DNA from: Diplonema papillatum
Taxonomy: Eukaryota; Euglenozoa; Diplonemea; Diplonemida; Diplonemidae
Direction of reading: 5' to 3'
Assembly (NCBI GenBank): GCA_030068145.1
Contig: JAPJBO010000019.1
Coordinates: 496,001 to 560,000 of the forward strand
DNA: 64,000 nt
Part shown: one piece after another, positions 9,110 to 18,800 of the stretch
Numbering within the stretch: position 1 is the first letter of the stretch
How the letters are laid out: every line of letters begins with the position of its first letter
Made by a program: the position numbers and the translations under genes
The notes under the pieces: generated by a model
Databases searched by the model: none
The model's input: the letters and a program-made list of their open reading frames with translations, nothing else
What the model was told of the DNA's origin: nothing

Positions 9110-12100
9110 ATGCGTGGCGGTGGAGAGACGCACGAAACGCTGGGGTTAAGGTTGAGAGAAGCCGCGGACGCGATGGGAGCGAGTGTGCAAGAAGTCCCTG
9201 GGGACGGGGCCTGCCAGTTCGCAGCGGTCGCAGCCGGACTGCCGGGGTGGTCGGTAAGGAGACTTCGTGCACGGGTTGTGGACGCGATGTTGGAAGACCC
9301 GACATTCGAAGCACACTTCGCGCCGTCCGAAAGGTACGGCAGCTGGTTTGCTTACGTGGAGGCAATGCGGGGGCCGTACGAGTACGGGGACGAGATGACG
9401 TTGACGGCAGCCGCGACGGTCACCGGAGCGGTACTCTGGGTGCTGGACAGCAGGAGGCCGCACATCCTGCGACGATACGCACCTCGCGTGGGCGCCACGG
9501 GGCAGCAGACGGCGGTCACGTACGTTCCGGAGCACTACGACCGGCTCCTGCTCCCGGGTACCACATTGGCGGAGCTGGCGCTACATGCAGACACGGTGGA
9601 AACTGTGGAGTTGAGCCGGGTCGAGCACGCGGTGAGGGTCGCAGCACATGAAGGAACGGACGCCAGGTCGCAGCAGGTGCCGCCGAAGCGGGACGGGGGC
9701 GTGTTACAAGGAGGAAGGGAGACGCTGAAGTTCGGGACGATAAACATGACATCTCTCGGGGGGAGGGCACACTTTTTGGATTGTGCCGCTGTCGACATTC
9801 TGGCGGTACAGGAGACGCTTTTGACCGACTGGGGTCAGAGGGAGTTCGAGGACGGCGTCAGGCGAGACTGGAAGTCGCTGTGGGGGGAACCGTGTCGGGA
9901 GCGACTTGACCGGCAGGGCAAAGCATCACCGTGGATAGCGGAAGCCGGCGGAGCGGGTGTTGCAGTCTTTGCGAAGAAACCGGCGCCGGCCTTCGTGGTC
10001 GGGAAGCCGTCACCGAGCCGGAGGTGGGTGCACGTGGCCGTCGGACTTGGAAGAGGAAACCAATTTTTGCATGTCTTCACACTGTATGCGAACTCGGGGG
10101 ACAAGGCGGCGCCGGAGAGGGAGAAGATTATTGCGGAGGTGCACCGAGAAGCAGCAAGTCTCGGACGAGTACCGGTCATTGTGGCCGGCGATTTTAATGC
10201 GGAGCCCTCGTCGTCGGCGGCGATGTCGTGCATGCTGCGATCGGGATGGTACGACGCCGCAGAGATCTGCACCGATGGCGGTGCCCCGAAGACGTACGAG
10301 AAGACGGGGACGCGAGGCACACGCATCGATCACGTCTTGCTGAACGACGTCGCGATACACTCACTGGTAGCGAGCGAAACCACCGTCGTCGTAGACGCGG
10401 AAGGGCAGCGGGTGCCCAGCCACAAGATGGTGACGGTAGAGCTGGACATCACCGCGTTTGCAGACACATGTGAGAGGTACCGCATGCCAAGGTCCATGAG
10501 CCAGGTAGACGTGACGCACGAAGGACGGGCAGCAGCGCGGGCGGAAGAGTTGTTAGTGAAGCACCGGTTCGAAGATGCAGCACCAGATGACGTGGAAGCG
10601 CTCTGGGTGTCGGCGACTAAGGCGTGCGAGGGGTATCTGGTCGAGCTGGCGGAGAAACAGGGGTTGCTCGACGGGCCCGTTGCCGCCTATCAAGGACGGG
10701 GTGAGACAAGAAAGCCTAAGAGAGAACATTTTGCGTCCGTGACAGACACCGGGACGGGCGCGGGTACGTATGCCTCAAGCAGATTCCGGAAGATATTGAA
10801 CGGCCTCGACGCCTACATCCGAGGGCTGCAAACACTGAGTGGGGAAGGACCCGGGTGCATGCCGAGATCGCTGGAGAAGACGTGGGAGAACGTAGTATCG
10901 GGACTGGAATCAATGGCCGGACGAGTACCAAAGGTGCGCGATTTGCCGCGACGCCCGCCGGACTTGAGCGTCGCCCAGACCTTGAGGCAGAAGCTGGAAG
11001 CGAGGAGCCGGTCACTGACAGCACAGGCGCGAAAGGGGAGAATAGCTCAGCTGGAGAGCAAGATGCAGAACTTCCACTGTGCAAACAGGGCGCAACTGCT
11101 TCCGTGGTGCAGAAGGAAGAAGGCGGACGGTCTGGTGGCGCTGAAAGTGGATGGCCGCTACACGGCAAATCTACGGGAGATCGACGCGACGTTGCAGAAA
11201 GAATGGGCGCCCATCAACCGGATGTACGCGAGTAGACCGGAACCGTGCTATGAAGCCTTCAAGGCGGAGTATGCGGAATACATCCGATGTCGACCGATGG
11301 TGTGCCGAGATTTGACGGGCGATGATCTGAGGAGCGTTCTTGGAAAGAAGCAGCGTGCCGGAGTCCCGGGCGTGGACGGATGGAGCACAGCAGAGTTAAA
11401 GAAGCTGCCACTGCCGTTGCTGAACGCCCTGGCGAAGGTGTTCAACGCGATAGAAGCGACCGGAACGTGGCCGAACGCGTTGTTGGAAGCCGCGGTCACG
11501 CTGATCCCGAAAGACGAAACCCTCGACCCGCTGGCATTGCGGCCCATCACCGTCACAAGCGCGGTCTATCGCTTGTGGGCGAGCACGAGGCTCAGGGACG
11601 TCGTCCAGTGGCAAGAAGGCTGGATAGCAGATAGCCAGCACGGGTTCAGGCCCAAACACGGAACCGTGGACGTGGTGTTTGAAATCGCCTCGCAGATTGA
11701 AGAGGCTCTCTTGACGGGAAAGGAGCTGTACGGCGTGGCCCTAGACTTTGCCAAGTGCTTCGACAAAGTGCCACGAGACGTCGTGCTGAAGCTGGTGGGG
11801 GATCTTGGCCTCCATGAGAGAATTCTCGGGCCGCTGCGCGATGTTTACGCGCGACTACGAAGGCGGTACAAGTTGCACATGGGGCTGGGAGACATCTTTT
11901 ACACCACCAACGGGATACTGCAGGGCTGCCCCCTGAGCGTGATCCTCATCAACGCGCTGCTGTCCATCGTGGTGCGCAGAGTGGACGACGTGGGGGGGGT
12001 GACGAGCGAGTCCTTCGCGGACGACCTCACCCTCCTGACGCGTCTCAGAGAAGCATGCTTGCAGGACGCCTTGGTGGAAGTCGACAGGTTTTGTGCGAAC

Positions 12101-14650
12101 ACCGGCATGTCGATCGGGATACCGAAGACGTTCGCTTTCGGGACGCCGAAGGGGTACGAAGCGAAGTTGAAGATAGGTGGCACCGACATCGTGACGAAGG
12201 AAGAGCTTACAATCGTAGGATGTCTGGTCGGCACGAAGCGGACACGCAGAACAACGGACCTGCGCTACGACCAGCGTGCAGAGGAGGCCGAACGGTTGGG
12301 TGCCTTACCGATCTCGAGGGCGCAGAGGTCGGGGCTAGCGGCGATGGCGGTTCTACCGGCGGCGACGTACGGCTCCGAGTTCGCGCTCCCGACGGTGCGG
12401 GGGCTGGGGAAGTTCACCGCAGCACTACTCAGAGGCGTCTGGGACCCGGTGAGACTGCATAGGGCGCAAGAGGCCGTGTTGGGCATTCTCAACAAGGCCC
12501 ACTTACTCGACCCATACGCAGTGCTGCCATATCGGTCACTCGGCATGATCGCAGAAGTGTGCCGAAAAAGGCCGGCGTGGAGGGCCCGCGTCGCAACAGT
12601 TCGACGGGCGTATGGCAGCAGAATCCGCGCATGGGGACCGGTCGGTATTGCGGCCGAGCATGCGAAAAAGCTCGGTATACGATGGACGGAAGATTTCGAC
12701 AACGCCGAGGACGAGGCAGGGAATGTGCTGAGGCTGGTGCGACAAAGCAAGGGGGAGCGAGGGCACACCCTGAGAAAGCTGATTCGCGGCTGGCGACTAG
12801 GGGAGCTTGAGAAGAGGCGGGTAGACTTCGATGGGGTACGGGCAGGTGTAGAGTACGTCGCGACGAATGCCTACGGGCTGAAGGCGTCGACAACGCTGAC
12901 GGCTGCACGGGACGTTGCCGAGGTCGTGGCTGGGTCGGTGATGACGGAGTCACATGCGGCCAAGCTGTGGGGAGGTGACGGGCTGTGCAGACGCTGTGAC
13001 GAGGCGACGGAAGAAACTCTGGGCCACATTTGGTGGCAGTGCCGGGCGTACGAACGAATCCGAGGGCAAAACCAATATGCCGAAATTGTTGGCGCGGATC
13101 GCTCGACTTGGCCCCCGTGCCTGCAAGAACACGGGATACTGCCGAAGGGAAGTCGAGTCAACATCGAAGTGCTGCACACGTTCATGGCGGAGGTCATGCA
13201 CGAGAGACGACGGCTGGAGAGAGAAGGAAGAGACCGGGCGGTCGGCCACCCCTGGAGACAATTGCACCCTGACGACTGCCCCCCGCGCCGGCTGAATTTC
13301 GAAGCGATCGCTGGACCGGGGACCTTCGCGGCGGTCGGAGGAGAGAGGTGGTTCCGGGCGCTGCAGTATTGGCTGGATGGGATGTGCTGGTCGGTGGCGG
13401 GTGACGTGTCGACGGCAGAGCTCGCCATCGACTTTGAGGTATACACCGGATTGGACCTTCCAGGCAGTGTCGTAGCAACGACGGACGGGACACCGTTGAG
13501 CATGCGTGCGAGGGTACTCGCAAGGCTTTTGAAGACCGTCGGGGACGCGCTGGAGCGGAACGGCGACGAACCGCCTCTGCCGGGAAGGAAATTGGAGAAG
13601 ATAGGGTCGTTGAGAACGGTGGGAGCCCCGCCGTGCCTCACGGGGTACGAGATGAGGCCAATCTTCCGTGGTGGTACGGAGACGATGGAAGTTCTCGAGA
13701 CGCAGCTGACGACGGCTCGGCACGAGTTCAACGGCGAGGCGTGGGGGATGGACCTTTTCCCGACGTACGGAGGTGGAAGGGCGGAGCGCGCGGCGAGATG
13801 GGCGGTGTTCAACGACGCTACGGAGAAGAAGAAAGGAAAGAAGACGGCAGTCGTCGGAGGGGATCCGTGGTACGTGCCGGAAGGGGTTCCCCGACACGAA
13901 AAGTGGGGTGAGCGGGTGTGCCACGAGCACCAGAAGGTGAAATGCGACGGGTGCAAGCGCCAGGGCAAGTCGGTGGCGTGGTGCTGTAAGGCCCACCACA
14001 AGGAAGACGACGGCCTTGCGGTGAAGTTCTGCGCGCAACACCGCCTGACGCAATGCGCGACGTGCAAGACGATCGCGGAGTGCTGCCGCAACGGACACCA
14101 CCGGTGCCTTGATCATGGCATGCCGACGTGTGCGCACTGCAGCCGGCTCGCGGACTTGCGGAGTCGAAGGCCGAAACTGTGCTGTCGGAAGGGTCACCAC
14201 CTGGCGGCCGTGGCGAGGAGTTATGAGGAGAAGAGAGGAGAAGAAGCAGCATCGAAGAAGAGGAAGGCGGAGCTGGAGGGCCCCGCGCCGGCGCCGAGAC
14301 AGGCGAAGCGTGAGAACGTAGTGTTCATTCTGCGGGAAGCAGCGGAAGGCGAGCGAGAGCCCGCAACATCAACGCCGACATCAGCAACGAAGGTCGGGAA
14401 GACGGCATCAACGCCAGCGAAGAAGCGGCAATCGGACTCCGCGGCGGAGCCGGTACCGAAAAGACGCAAAGGACGCGTCGATGCGCCACGACCATCGCCC
14501 AGGCGCCGAGAAAAAGCAGAAATCGACGCGCAACCGATGAACCTCGACGAGCAATCGAAGAAGAAGCGAAGCACCAAACGCGCGCCTGAGCGCGACGATC
14601 AAGACGAGCTAAAGAGGCGAAAGCATGACACTTCACGTGCGAAGAGATAA
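9110..14650 (+). CDS. LINE ORF2: OTU protease, EEP endonuclease, reverse transcriptase
   Basis: A 1846-residue polyprotein. Residues 25-150 form an OTU-like cysteine protease, with GDGACQF placing the Asp and Cys at about 32 and 35 and EHYD placing the His at about 142. Residues ~205-450 form an exonuclease-endonuclease-phosphatase fold, with TINM, QET, LYANSG, GDFNAEP, TRIDHVL and SHKMV, which should nick target DNA. Residues ~735-1020 form a reverse transcriptase, with LALDFAKCFDKV-type and LQGCPLS motifs and FADD at about 969. At about 1293 is a C-x2-C-x8-H-x4-C knuckle. Residues ~1600-1705 form a dense Cys/His array, followed by a Lys/Arg-rich tail. No RNase H motif is seen. OTU domains are known from a few LINE clades; I do not assign a clade. 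Confidence 0.9.
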   Translation: MRGGGETHETLGLRLREAADAMGASVQEVPGDGACQFAAVAAGLPGWSVRRLRARVVDAMLEDPTFEAHFAPSERYGSWFAYVEAMRGPYEYGDEMTLTAAATVTGAVLWVLDSRRPHILRRYAPRVGATGQQTAVTYVPEHYDRLLLPGTTLAELALHADTVETVELSRVEHAVRVAAHEGTDARSQQVPPKRDGGVLQGGRETLKFGTINMTSLGGRAHFLDCAAVDILAVQETLLTDWGQREFEDGVRRDWKSLWGEPCRERLDRQGKASPWIAEAGGAGVAVFAKKPAPAFVVGKPSPSRRWVHVAVGLGRGNQFLHVFTLYANSGDKAAPEREKIIAEVHREAASLGRVPVIVAGDFNAEPSSSAAMSCMLRSGWYDAAEICTDGGAPKTYEKTGTRGTRIDHVLLNDVAIHSLVASETTVVVDAEGQRVPSHKMVTVELDITAFADTCERYRMPRSMSQVDVTHEGRAAARAEELLVKHRFEDAAPDDVEALWVSATKACEGYLVELAEKQGLLDGPVAAYQGRGETRKPKREHFASVTDTGTGAGTYASSRFRKILNGLDAYIRGLQTLSGEGPGCMPRSLEKTWENVVSGLESMAGRVPKVRDLPRRPPDLSVAQTLRQKLEARSRSLTAQARKGRIAQLESKMQNFHCANRAQLLPWCRRKKADGLVALKVDGRYTANLREIDATLQKEWAPINRMYASRPEPCYEAFKAEYAEYIRCRPMVCRDLTGDDLRSVLGKKQRAGVPGVDGWSTAELKKLPLPLLNALAKVFNAIEATGTWPNALLEAAVTLIPKDETLDPLALRPITVTSAVYRLWASTRLRDVVQWQEGWIADSQHGFRPKHGTVDVVFEIASQIEEALLTGKELYGVALDFAKCFDKVPRDVVLKLVGDLGLHERILGPLRDVYARLRRRYKLHMGLGDIFYTTNGILQGCPLSVILINALLSIVVRRVDDVGGVTSESFADDLTLLTRLREACLQDALVEVDRFCANTGMSIGIPKTFAFGTPKGYEAKLKIGGTDIVTKEELTIVGCLVGTKRTRRTTDLRYDQRAEEAERLGALPISRAQRSGLAAMAVLPAATYGSEFALPTVRGLGKFTAALLRGVWDPVRLHRAQEAVLGILNKAHLLDPYAVLPYRSLGMIAEVCRKRPAWRARVATVRRAYGSRIRAWGPVGIAAEHAKKLGIRWTEDFDNAEDEAGNVLRLVRQSKGERGHTLRKLIRGWRLGELEKRRVDFDGVRAGVEYVATNAYGLKASTTLTAARDVAEVVAGSVMTESHAAKLWGGDGLCRRCDEATEETLGHIWWQCRAYERIRGQNQYAEIVGADRSTWPPCLQEHGILPKGSRVNIEVLHTFMAEVMHERRRLEREGRDRAVGHPWRQLHPDDCPPRRLNFEAIAGPGTFAAVGGERWFRALQYWLDGMCWSVAGDVSTAELAIDFEVYTGLDLPGSVVATTDGTPLSMRARVLARLLKTVGDALERNGDEPPLPGRKLEKIGSLRTVGAPPCLTGYEMRPIFRGGTETMEVLETQLTTARHEFNGEAWGMDLFPTYGGGRAERAARWAVFNDATEKKKGKKTAVVGGDPWYVPEGVPRHEKWGERVCHEHQKVKCDGCKRQGKSVAWCCKAHHKEDDGLAVKFCAQHRLTQCATCKTIAECCRNGHHRCLDHGMPTCAHCSRLADLRSRRPKLCCRKGHHLAAVARSYEEKRGEEAASKKRKAELEGPAPAPRQAKRENVVFILREAAEGEREPATSTPTSATKVGKTASTPAKKRQSDSAAEPVPKRRKGRVDAPRPSPRRREKAEIDAQPMNLDEQSKKKRSTKRAPERDDQDELKRRKHDTSRAKR

Positions 14651-14757
14651 CCGCGCCGTCGGCGATGCAGATTATCGCCACAGATTCTTTGCATTCTAAC
14701 CCCAAAATATTACACTCGATTACGCTCGATCAGGGGGTGGGTGAATTGGCTCAATAA

Positions 14758-16213
14758 TGTACAAGAATGTACAATAATTTACAAAAATATACAATACATT
14801 ATTGTACGACTGCAGTCCCAGCGATCCTGATGCTCCAGTAGCATTCAGGCACTCTTCTGATATCGTAGAAATGACGGGAACTGCCTCCCTTTTCTGCAAA
14901 TAGAACACATGGCCCACGGTTCTCAGGGCCAAACTCCTGCAGAAGGGAAGAAGCTCCACGAAAAGGTCAACGAACAAACTGGGCCGCAACAAGAAACTGC
15001 CCAGTGTACTTAAACAACTGCGAGATCGAGAAAGGATTGAGCAGAACAGCAAACTCGAAAAAGGCTTTTCCAGATGTCGAATACACAGTCCGAGCATTTA
15101 CCAAAAATGCGCGTACTCCATAACCCCTTTAGGCGCATCAGGCGCACCTGGATTTGCCACCCAATTCGAAAGGTTAGTTGGCAGAGATGTATAGTCCGGT
15201 GGGGAAAGCTTCTGACACTATCTCGCTGCGCCCAATTGCAGCAGATATCTGAATGAAAGGGGCAGTATTTCCGTTCACGCCCTGGAGAGCATGCTCGGTC
15301 GGGGAAACGAGAAAGAACGAAATACGATGTATTTCACTTCCCTGCTGCGTTCGACCCTGAAAATGTCGTTTTGACGCAAACGTCTGTATCAAGGGTCTTC
15401 ACCTCGGGAAACCTTCACTTCAATTTCCGGACTGAACTGAGTCCGAAGTGAAGATTGCCGAAGTGAAGATTGTCGAAGTGAAGATCCACCAAGACGTCCT
15501 CCTCGCCAAGACACCTGTCGTGACAACTGCCTTTCCGAATGCTTGTCGCTCTTTCTGGTAGCCCGTGATATGGCACCTGCTGCATCTTCACCCTCCGCTT
15601 GAACTGCAACGCTGTCTTTTTGCGCTCGAGCACCCCTGACAAAGACACCATGTTCGGAAGTCTGTCGAGTTCATCGGGTCATTCCGTGTAAAACCAGTCG
15701 TAAACCTTCCACACGCCTTACCCCCTGCACCACTGCGTGTACAATAATGTACAATAATCGTACAATAATATACAATAACTCTTGGTCGGCGGGGGAAATA
15801 CAATAATGTACAATAATCCATTCGTTTCACAACCGTGTAAAAAAGAAAAGCCGCTCCTGGTCAAGGAACGTGACGGTCAGGCACACCTTGCAAAGCTTGA
15901 GTCGGAGGCAGCACAAAGCTACAACCCCGTCCGCTCTGCCCTGTGGCTGACCGTCTCGACGAGCTTGTGTTCAGCGCAAGTGCCAAGCTTCAAGGTGCTC
16001 CACGCCTTGATGCTTTAGTTTGGGAAGTCGGTAGCCGGCTCTGCAGTACCGCCGAAGTCGTGAACCTTGGCTCCCGTGTAGCAGGCTTTCCCTGGTACCT
16101 AACTGTGTCATTGATGCGCGAGGTAACGAAGATACTGCGCGATGCTGACTGCGTAATTATCGCCGGAAACACAAATAGGATCCAAATCGAGACAGGAAGA
16201 AACGGTGGGAAGG
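14758..16213. other. Gene-less spacer between LINE unit and PAP2 gene
   Basis: No supported gene. It contains TACAATA-rich DNA like that flanking the LINE units (15738-15815), a 16-17-bp motif GAAGTGAAGATTG repeated three times (15447-15486), and a copy of the SINE-like repeat W (15845-16100). Short frames on both strands show no family resemblance. Confidence 0.5.
15845..16100 (+). mobile_element. SINE-like repeat W, copy 1
   Basis: This copy matches 57612-57890 and, inverted, 28792-29045. It begins GAAAAGCCGCTCCTGGTC and ends GCAGGCTTTCCCTGGTACC. The flanks AACCGTGT (left) and AACTGTGT (right) look like a decayed target duplication. No open frame is conserved among copies. Confidence 0.75.
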
Positions 16214-17275
16214 ATGCTCGACCGGATCCGAAGCTGGAACAGCGACAGCAAGTGGTGGCACTACACGTACCTCGTCGACTGGGTCACCACCATCCTGCTG
16301 CTCGTGATCGCGGTCGTGGTCTCGGATATCAAGCCCGCGTGCGAGAGCTTTTCGCCCACGGATCCGACCATCAGCCACCCTTTCTCGACGAGCCCAGCGT
16401 TCCCCAGCTGGACCCTCCCGTTCCTGAGCTGGATAGGCCCCTGCGTGCTGGCAGCGGCGATCGTGGGTTTGCTCCACTGGTTTACACCGAAGGATCCCGC
16501 TTCCCCTTCATGCGCGGGGAGCCATCCAGTCGTGACGGGAGCTGGCGCGTACAACGCCGTGCATGACGCGCACCACGTTCTGCTGGCGATCACACAGGGG
16601 GTCGTGGTCGCGATGCTGATCACCGACAGCATCAAGAACGCAGCTGGGAGGCATCGGCCAGACTTCATCGACCGCCTCCGCCGGGAGCTTGACTTTGACC
16701 CACTGAATCCGTTCCCCGGCTACGCCGAAGCCGTGTGCAACTCGAGCAACCACGACATCCACGACGGGATGCGGTCCTTCCCCAGCGGGCACTCTTCCCT
16801 CGCGTTCGCCGGGTGGACCGTCCTCGGGCTGTTCCTCTCCGCGAGGCTGCAGTACACGAGCACGCCGAACGCTTGCTCCTTCTACAAGCTCGTGTGCGTT
16901 GTCTTCATCACGGGGTCGGTTCCGACCGCCGTGGCTCTATCCCGCACGCACGACTACCGCCACAACTACTCCGACATCTTCGCCGGAGCCTGCATTGGTA
17001 TCCTGTCGGGTTTCCTCTGCTTCAACTTGCATCACGCCCTGAGCTCGAAGGTGTGCGCTTTACGCTCCAGTATTAGTTGTTCAAGTCTGTGCCAGCCGGT
17101 CTGCTGCAAGCGGTCCTGGTACCAGTTGCACCCGTTTACATCCTTGACGACGTCAGCACACGGCGTGCGCGGCGGCATCCGAGTACACCATGACTTCGTG
17201 ATGCAGCGCAGTGTGCCGTTAGTGGCTCTCTTTCGCGCGAATGTTGTGCGAAAGCCCAGAACCAGCTCGAAGTAG
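16214..17275 (+). CDS. PAP2-type lipid phosphate phosphatase, six TM segments
   Basis: An integral-membrane phosphatase of the LPP/PAP2 superfamily, expected to dephosphorylate phosphatidate or related lipid phosphates. All three signature motifs are present: K-x6-R-P at residues 141-149 (KNAAGRHRP), PSGH at 190-193, and S-R-x5-H-x3-D at 243-254 (SRTHDYRHNYSD). Six hydrophobic segments fit the family, and the predicted active site faces the non-cytosolic side of the membrane. The ATG at 16214 fits the family's short cytosolic N-terminus. The catalytic core ends near residue 279 at AGCTCGAAG|GTGTGC, which matches the splice donors of other genes here (phase 0). The last ~75 codons, 17051-17275, are probably intron read-through, since they overlap an inverted fragment of another gene. 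I found no following exon. Confidence 0.85.
   Translation: MLDRIRSWNSDSKWWHYTYLVDWVTTILLLVIAVVVSDIKPACESFSPTDPTISHPFSTSPAFPSWTLPFLSWIGPCVLAAAIVGLLHWFTPKDPASPSCAGSHPVVTGAGAYNAVHDAHHVLLAITQGVVVAMLITDSIKNAAGRHRPDFIDRLRRELDFDPLNPFPGYAEAVCNSSNHDIHDGMRSFPSGHSSLAFAGWTVLGLFLSARLQYTSTPNACSFYKLVCVVFITGSVPTAVALSRTHDYRHNYSDIFAGACIGILSGFLCFNLHHALSSKVCALRSSISCSSLCQPVCCKRSWYQLHPFTSLTTSAHGVRGGIRVHHDFVMQRSVPLVALFRANVVRKPRTSSK
17166..17222 (-). pseudogene. Inverted 3'-end fragment of the PPP phosphatase
   Basis: On the reverse strand the sequence reads through AACGGCACACTGCGCTGCAT, CACGAAGTCATG and ACTCGGATGCCGC, matching the last codons and stop region of the phosphatase gene at 45826-45875 and the fragment at 1003-1115. 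Only the extreme 3' end is present. Confidence 0.7.
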
Positions 17276-17813
<538 letters not shown>

Positions 17814-17876
17814 ACAGCTCCCGAAGAATCGGAAAACGCCGCCAGAATCAGAGGAGATGTTGTGAAACAGCTGCTA

Positions 17877-17990
17877 CGAAGCGCAGTCGAGGTAAATGTG
17901 CTGTAGCCCACACGAAACACAGGTAAATCTGGGTTTAGTGGCGGGCGTAAGCGTTCAACAAAAGTATTTCCTTCGACACCCCCGCCTCCC
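17877..17990 (+). repeat. Repeat X, partial copy
   Basis: The words GGTAAATGTGCTGTAGCCCA, ACACGAAACACAGGTAAATC and TTTAGTGGCGGGCGTA are shared with the fuller copies at 40829-41130 and 52588-52815. The left and right ends of the family are absent. Confidence 0.75.
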
Positions 17991-18574
17991 TCTTCCCCTG
18001 AAAAAAAGCTGCCGGGTGACTGGCGGCGACTGTGAAGTACCCTTTTTTTTCTTCACGATCTGCGGAGGAAAGCACACTGAACGTCCCGGTCCGCATGCGG
18101 TTTGGCAGCTGTTTTTGCAAGTGCTGAGCCTATGACTGAGTTGAGGTTCGAGAGTGAAGAGTTTCCTTCCTGTTGAGAGTAAACCCGCCGTGGCGAAAAG
18201 GAAAGGGTCTGGGCTCAGATTGAAGGTGCTGTGAGTGGCGCTCTCGGGTGCTACCCGCAGCTCCTGATTGCTTCCAGGCCTTCTTGCATGTTGTGCCCGC
18301 AATGAAGTGTCCATTTTCGGGACCGCTGCATTCGCCAGGTGAGTCGTTACACACTCGTTATCGGATGGGGCCGACTTCCATGGTCACCGTCCTGCTGTCA
18401 AGATGAACCGACCCCCTTTGTGGGATCTGATGAGCGAGCTGCGGCTCAACTATTCAACAGAACTACGCAATTCCTTCATGGAGGATAAATAATTTGCCAC
18501 CAGTGGGGACCTTTTCTGTCACTCCGGACCCGTTTATCTTCTCAAGACTACCGGCCAGTGTTCGCGCTGAGGAA

Positions 18575-18800
18575 TTATAACGGCTGATTTCTTGGAAAAT
18601 CAGCCGGCTGATTATCAGCCGGCTGATTTTTTGGAAGGTCTGCCGATCAGAAGGGGTTTACGACAACATCTTGTCGGTGCATCAAGCTGATTCCGCTCCA
18701 TGGGCGGCATAGCCAATGCTTACACTGTTGAAAATCGGCTGATTTTGTGCGAGTCTGCCGGTAAAAAAAGGGCTCGAAATAAAATCAGCCGGCAAGCCGC
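18575..18800 (+). repeat. Dispersed repeat Y, copy A
   Basis: The left part contains overlapping palindromes of ATCAGCCGGCTGAT. It is followed by GAAGGTCTGCCGATCAGAAG, GGGTTTACGACAACATC, GGTGCATCAAGCTGATTCCG, GAGTCTGCCGGTAAAAAAAG and AATCAGCCGGCAAGCC. The same ordered series of words, except the leading palindromes, fills intron 2 of the first TRAPPC10 gene (36158-36800). No coding capacity. Confidence 0.85.

Larger units (their letters stand above)
7262..14735 (+). mobile_element. Full-length non-LTR retrotransposon (LINE)
   Basis: The element comprises a 5' untranslated region of about 460 bp, ORF1 (7730-9094), a 15-base spacer, ORF2 (9110-14650) and a short 3' tail ending in CATTCTAACCCCAAA followed by 10-bp TTACACTCGA-type repeats. 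Both frames are open, so this copy may be recent or active. There are no LTRs, integrase or RNase H motif. The 3' simple-repeat tail is typical of LINEs that reverse-transcribe at a nicked target. Partial copies of the same family occur at 4229, 6198, 6265, 7086, 23530-24085 and, decayed, 47186-47335. Confidence 0.85.
6996..14757. mobile_element. Inverted-repeat-bounded unit 2 carrying an intact LINE
   Basis: The left end reads TTTTGAGCCAATTCACCTAC followed by a C-run; the right end (14730-14752) is the inverse, GGGTGAATTGGCTCAA, preceded by CAGGGGGT. Inside the left end are 10-bp TTACACTCGA-type repeats (7040-7085), then a short LINE 3' fragment (7086-7240), another 10-bp array, and the full LINE. 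Left and right ends match those of unit 1, and the two units are separated only by TACAATA-rich DNA. No clear target duplication could be assigned. Confidence 0.65.

Noticed and set aside
12871..14200. Reverse-strand frames of about 400 codons within the LINE
   Set aside because: Antisense to ORF2; high GC at third positions opens the opposite strand. No independent motif.
17051..17275. C-terminal 75 codons of the PAP2 frame as genuine protein
   Set aside because: They follow a donor-like GTGTGC after the complete catalytic core and include an inverted fragment of the phosphatase gene; retained in the coordinates only because no downstream exon was found.
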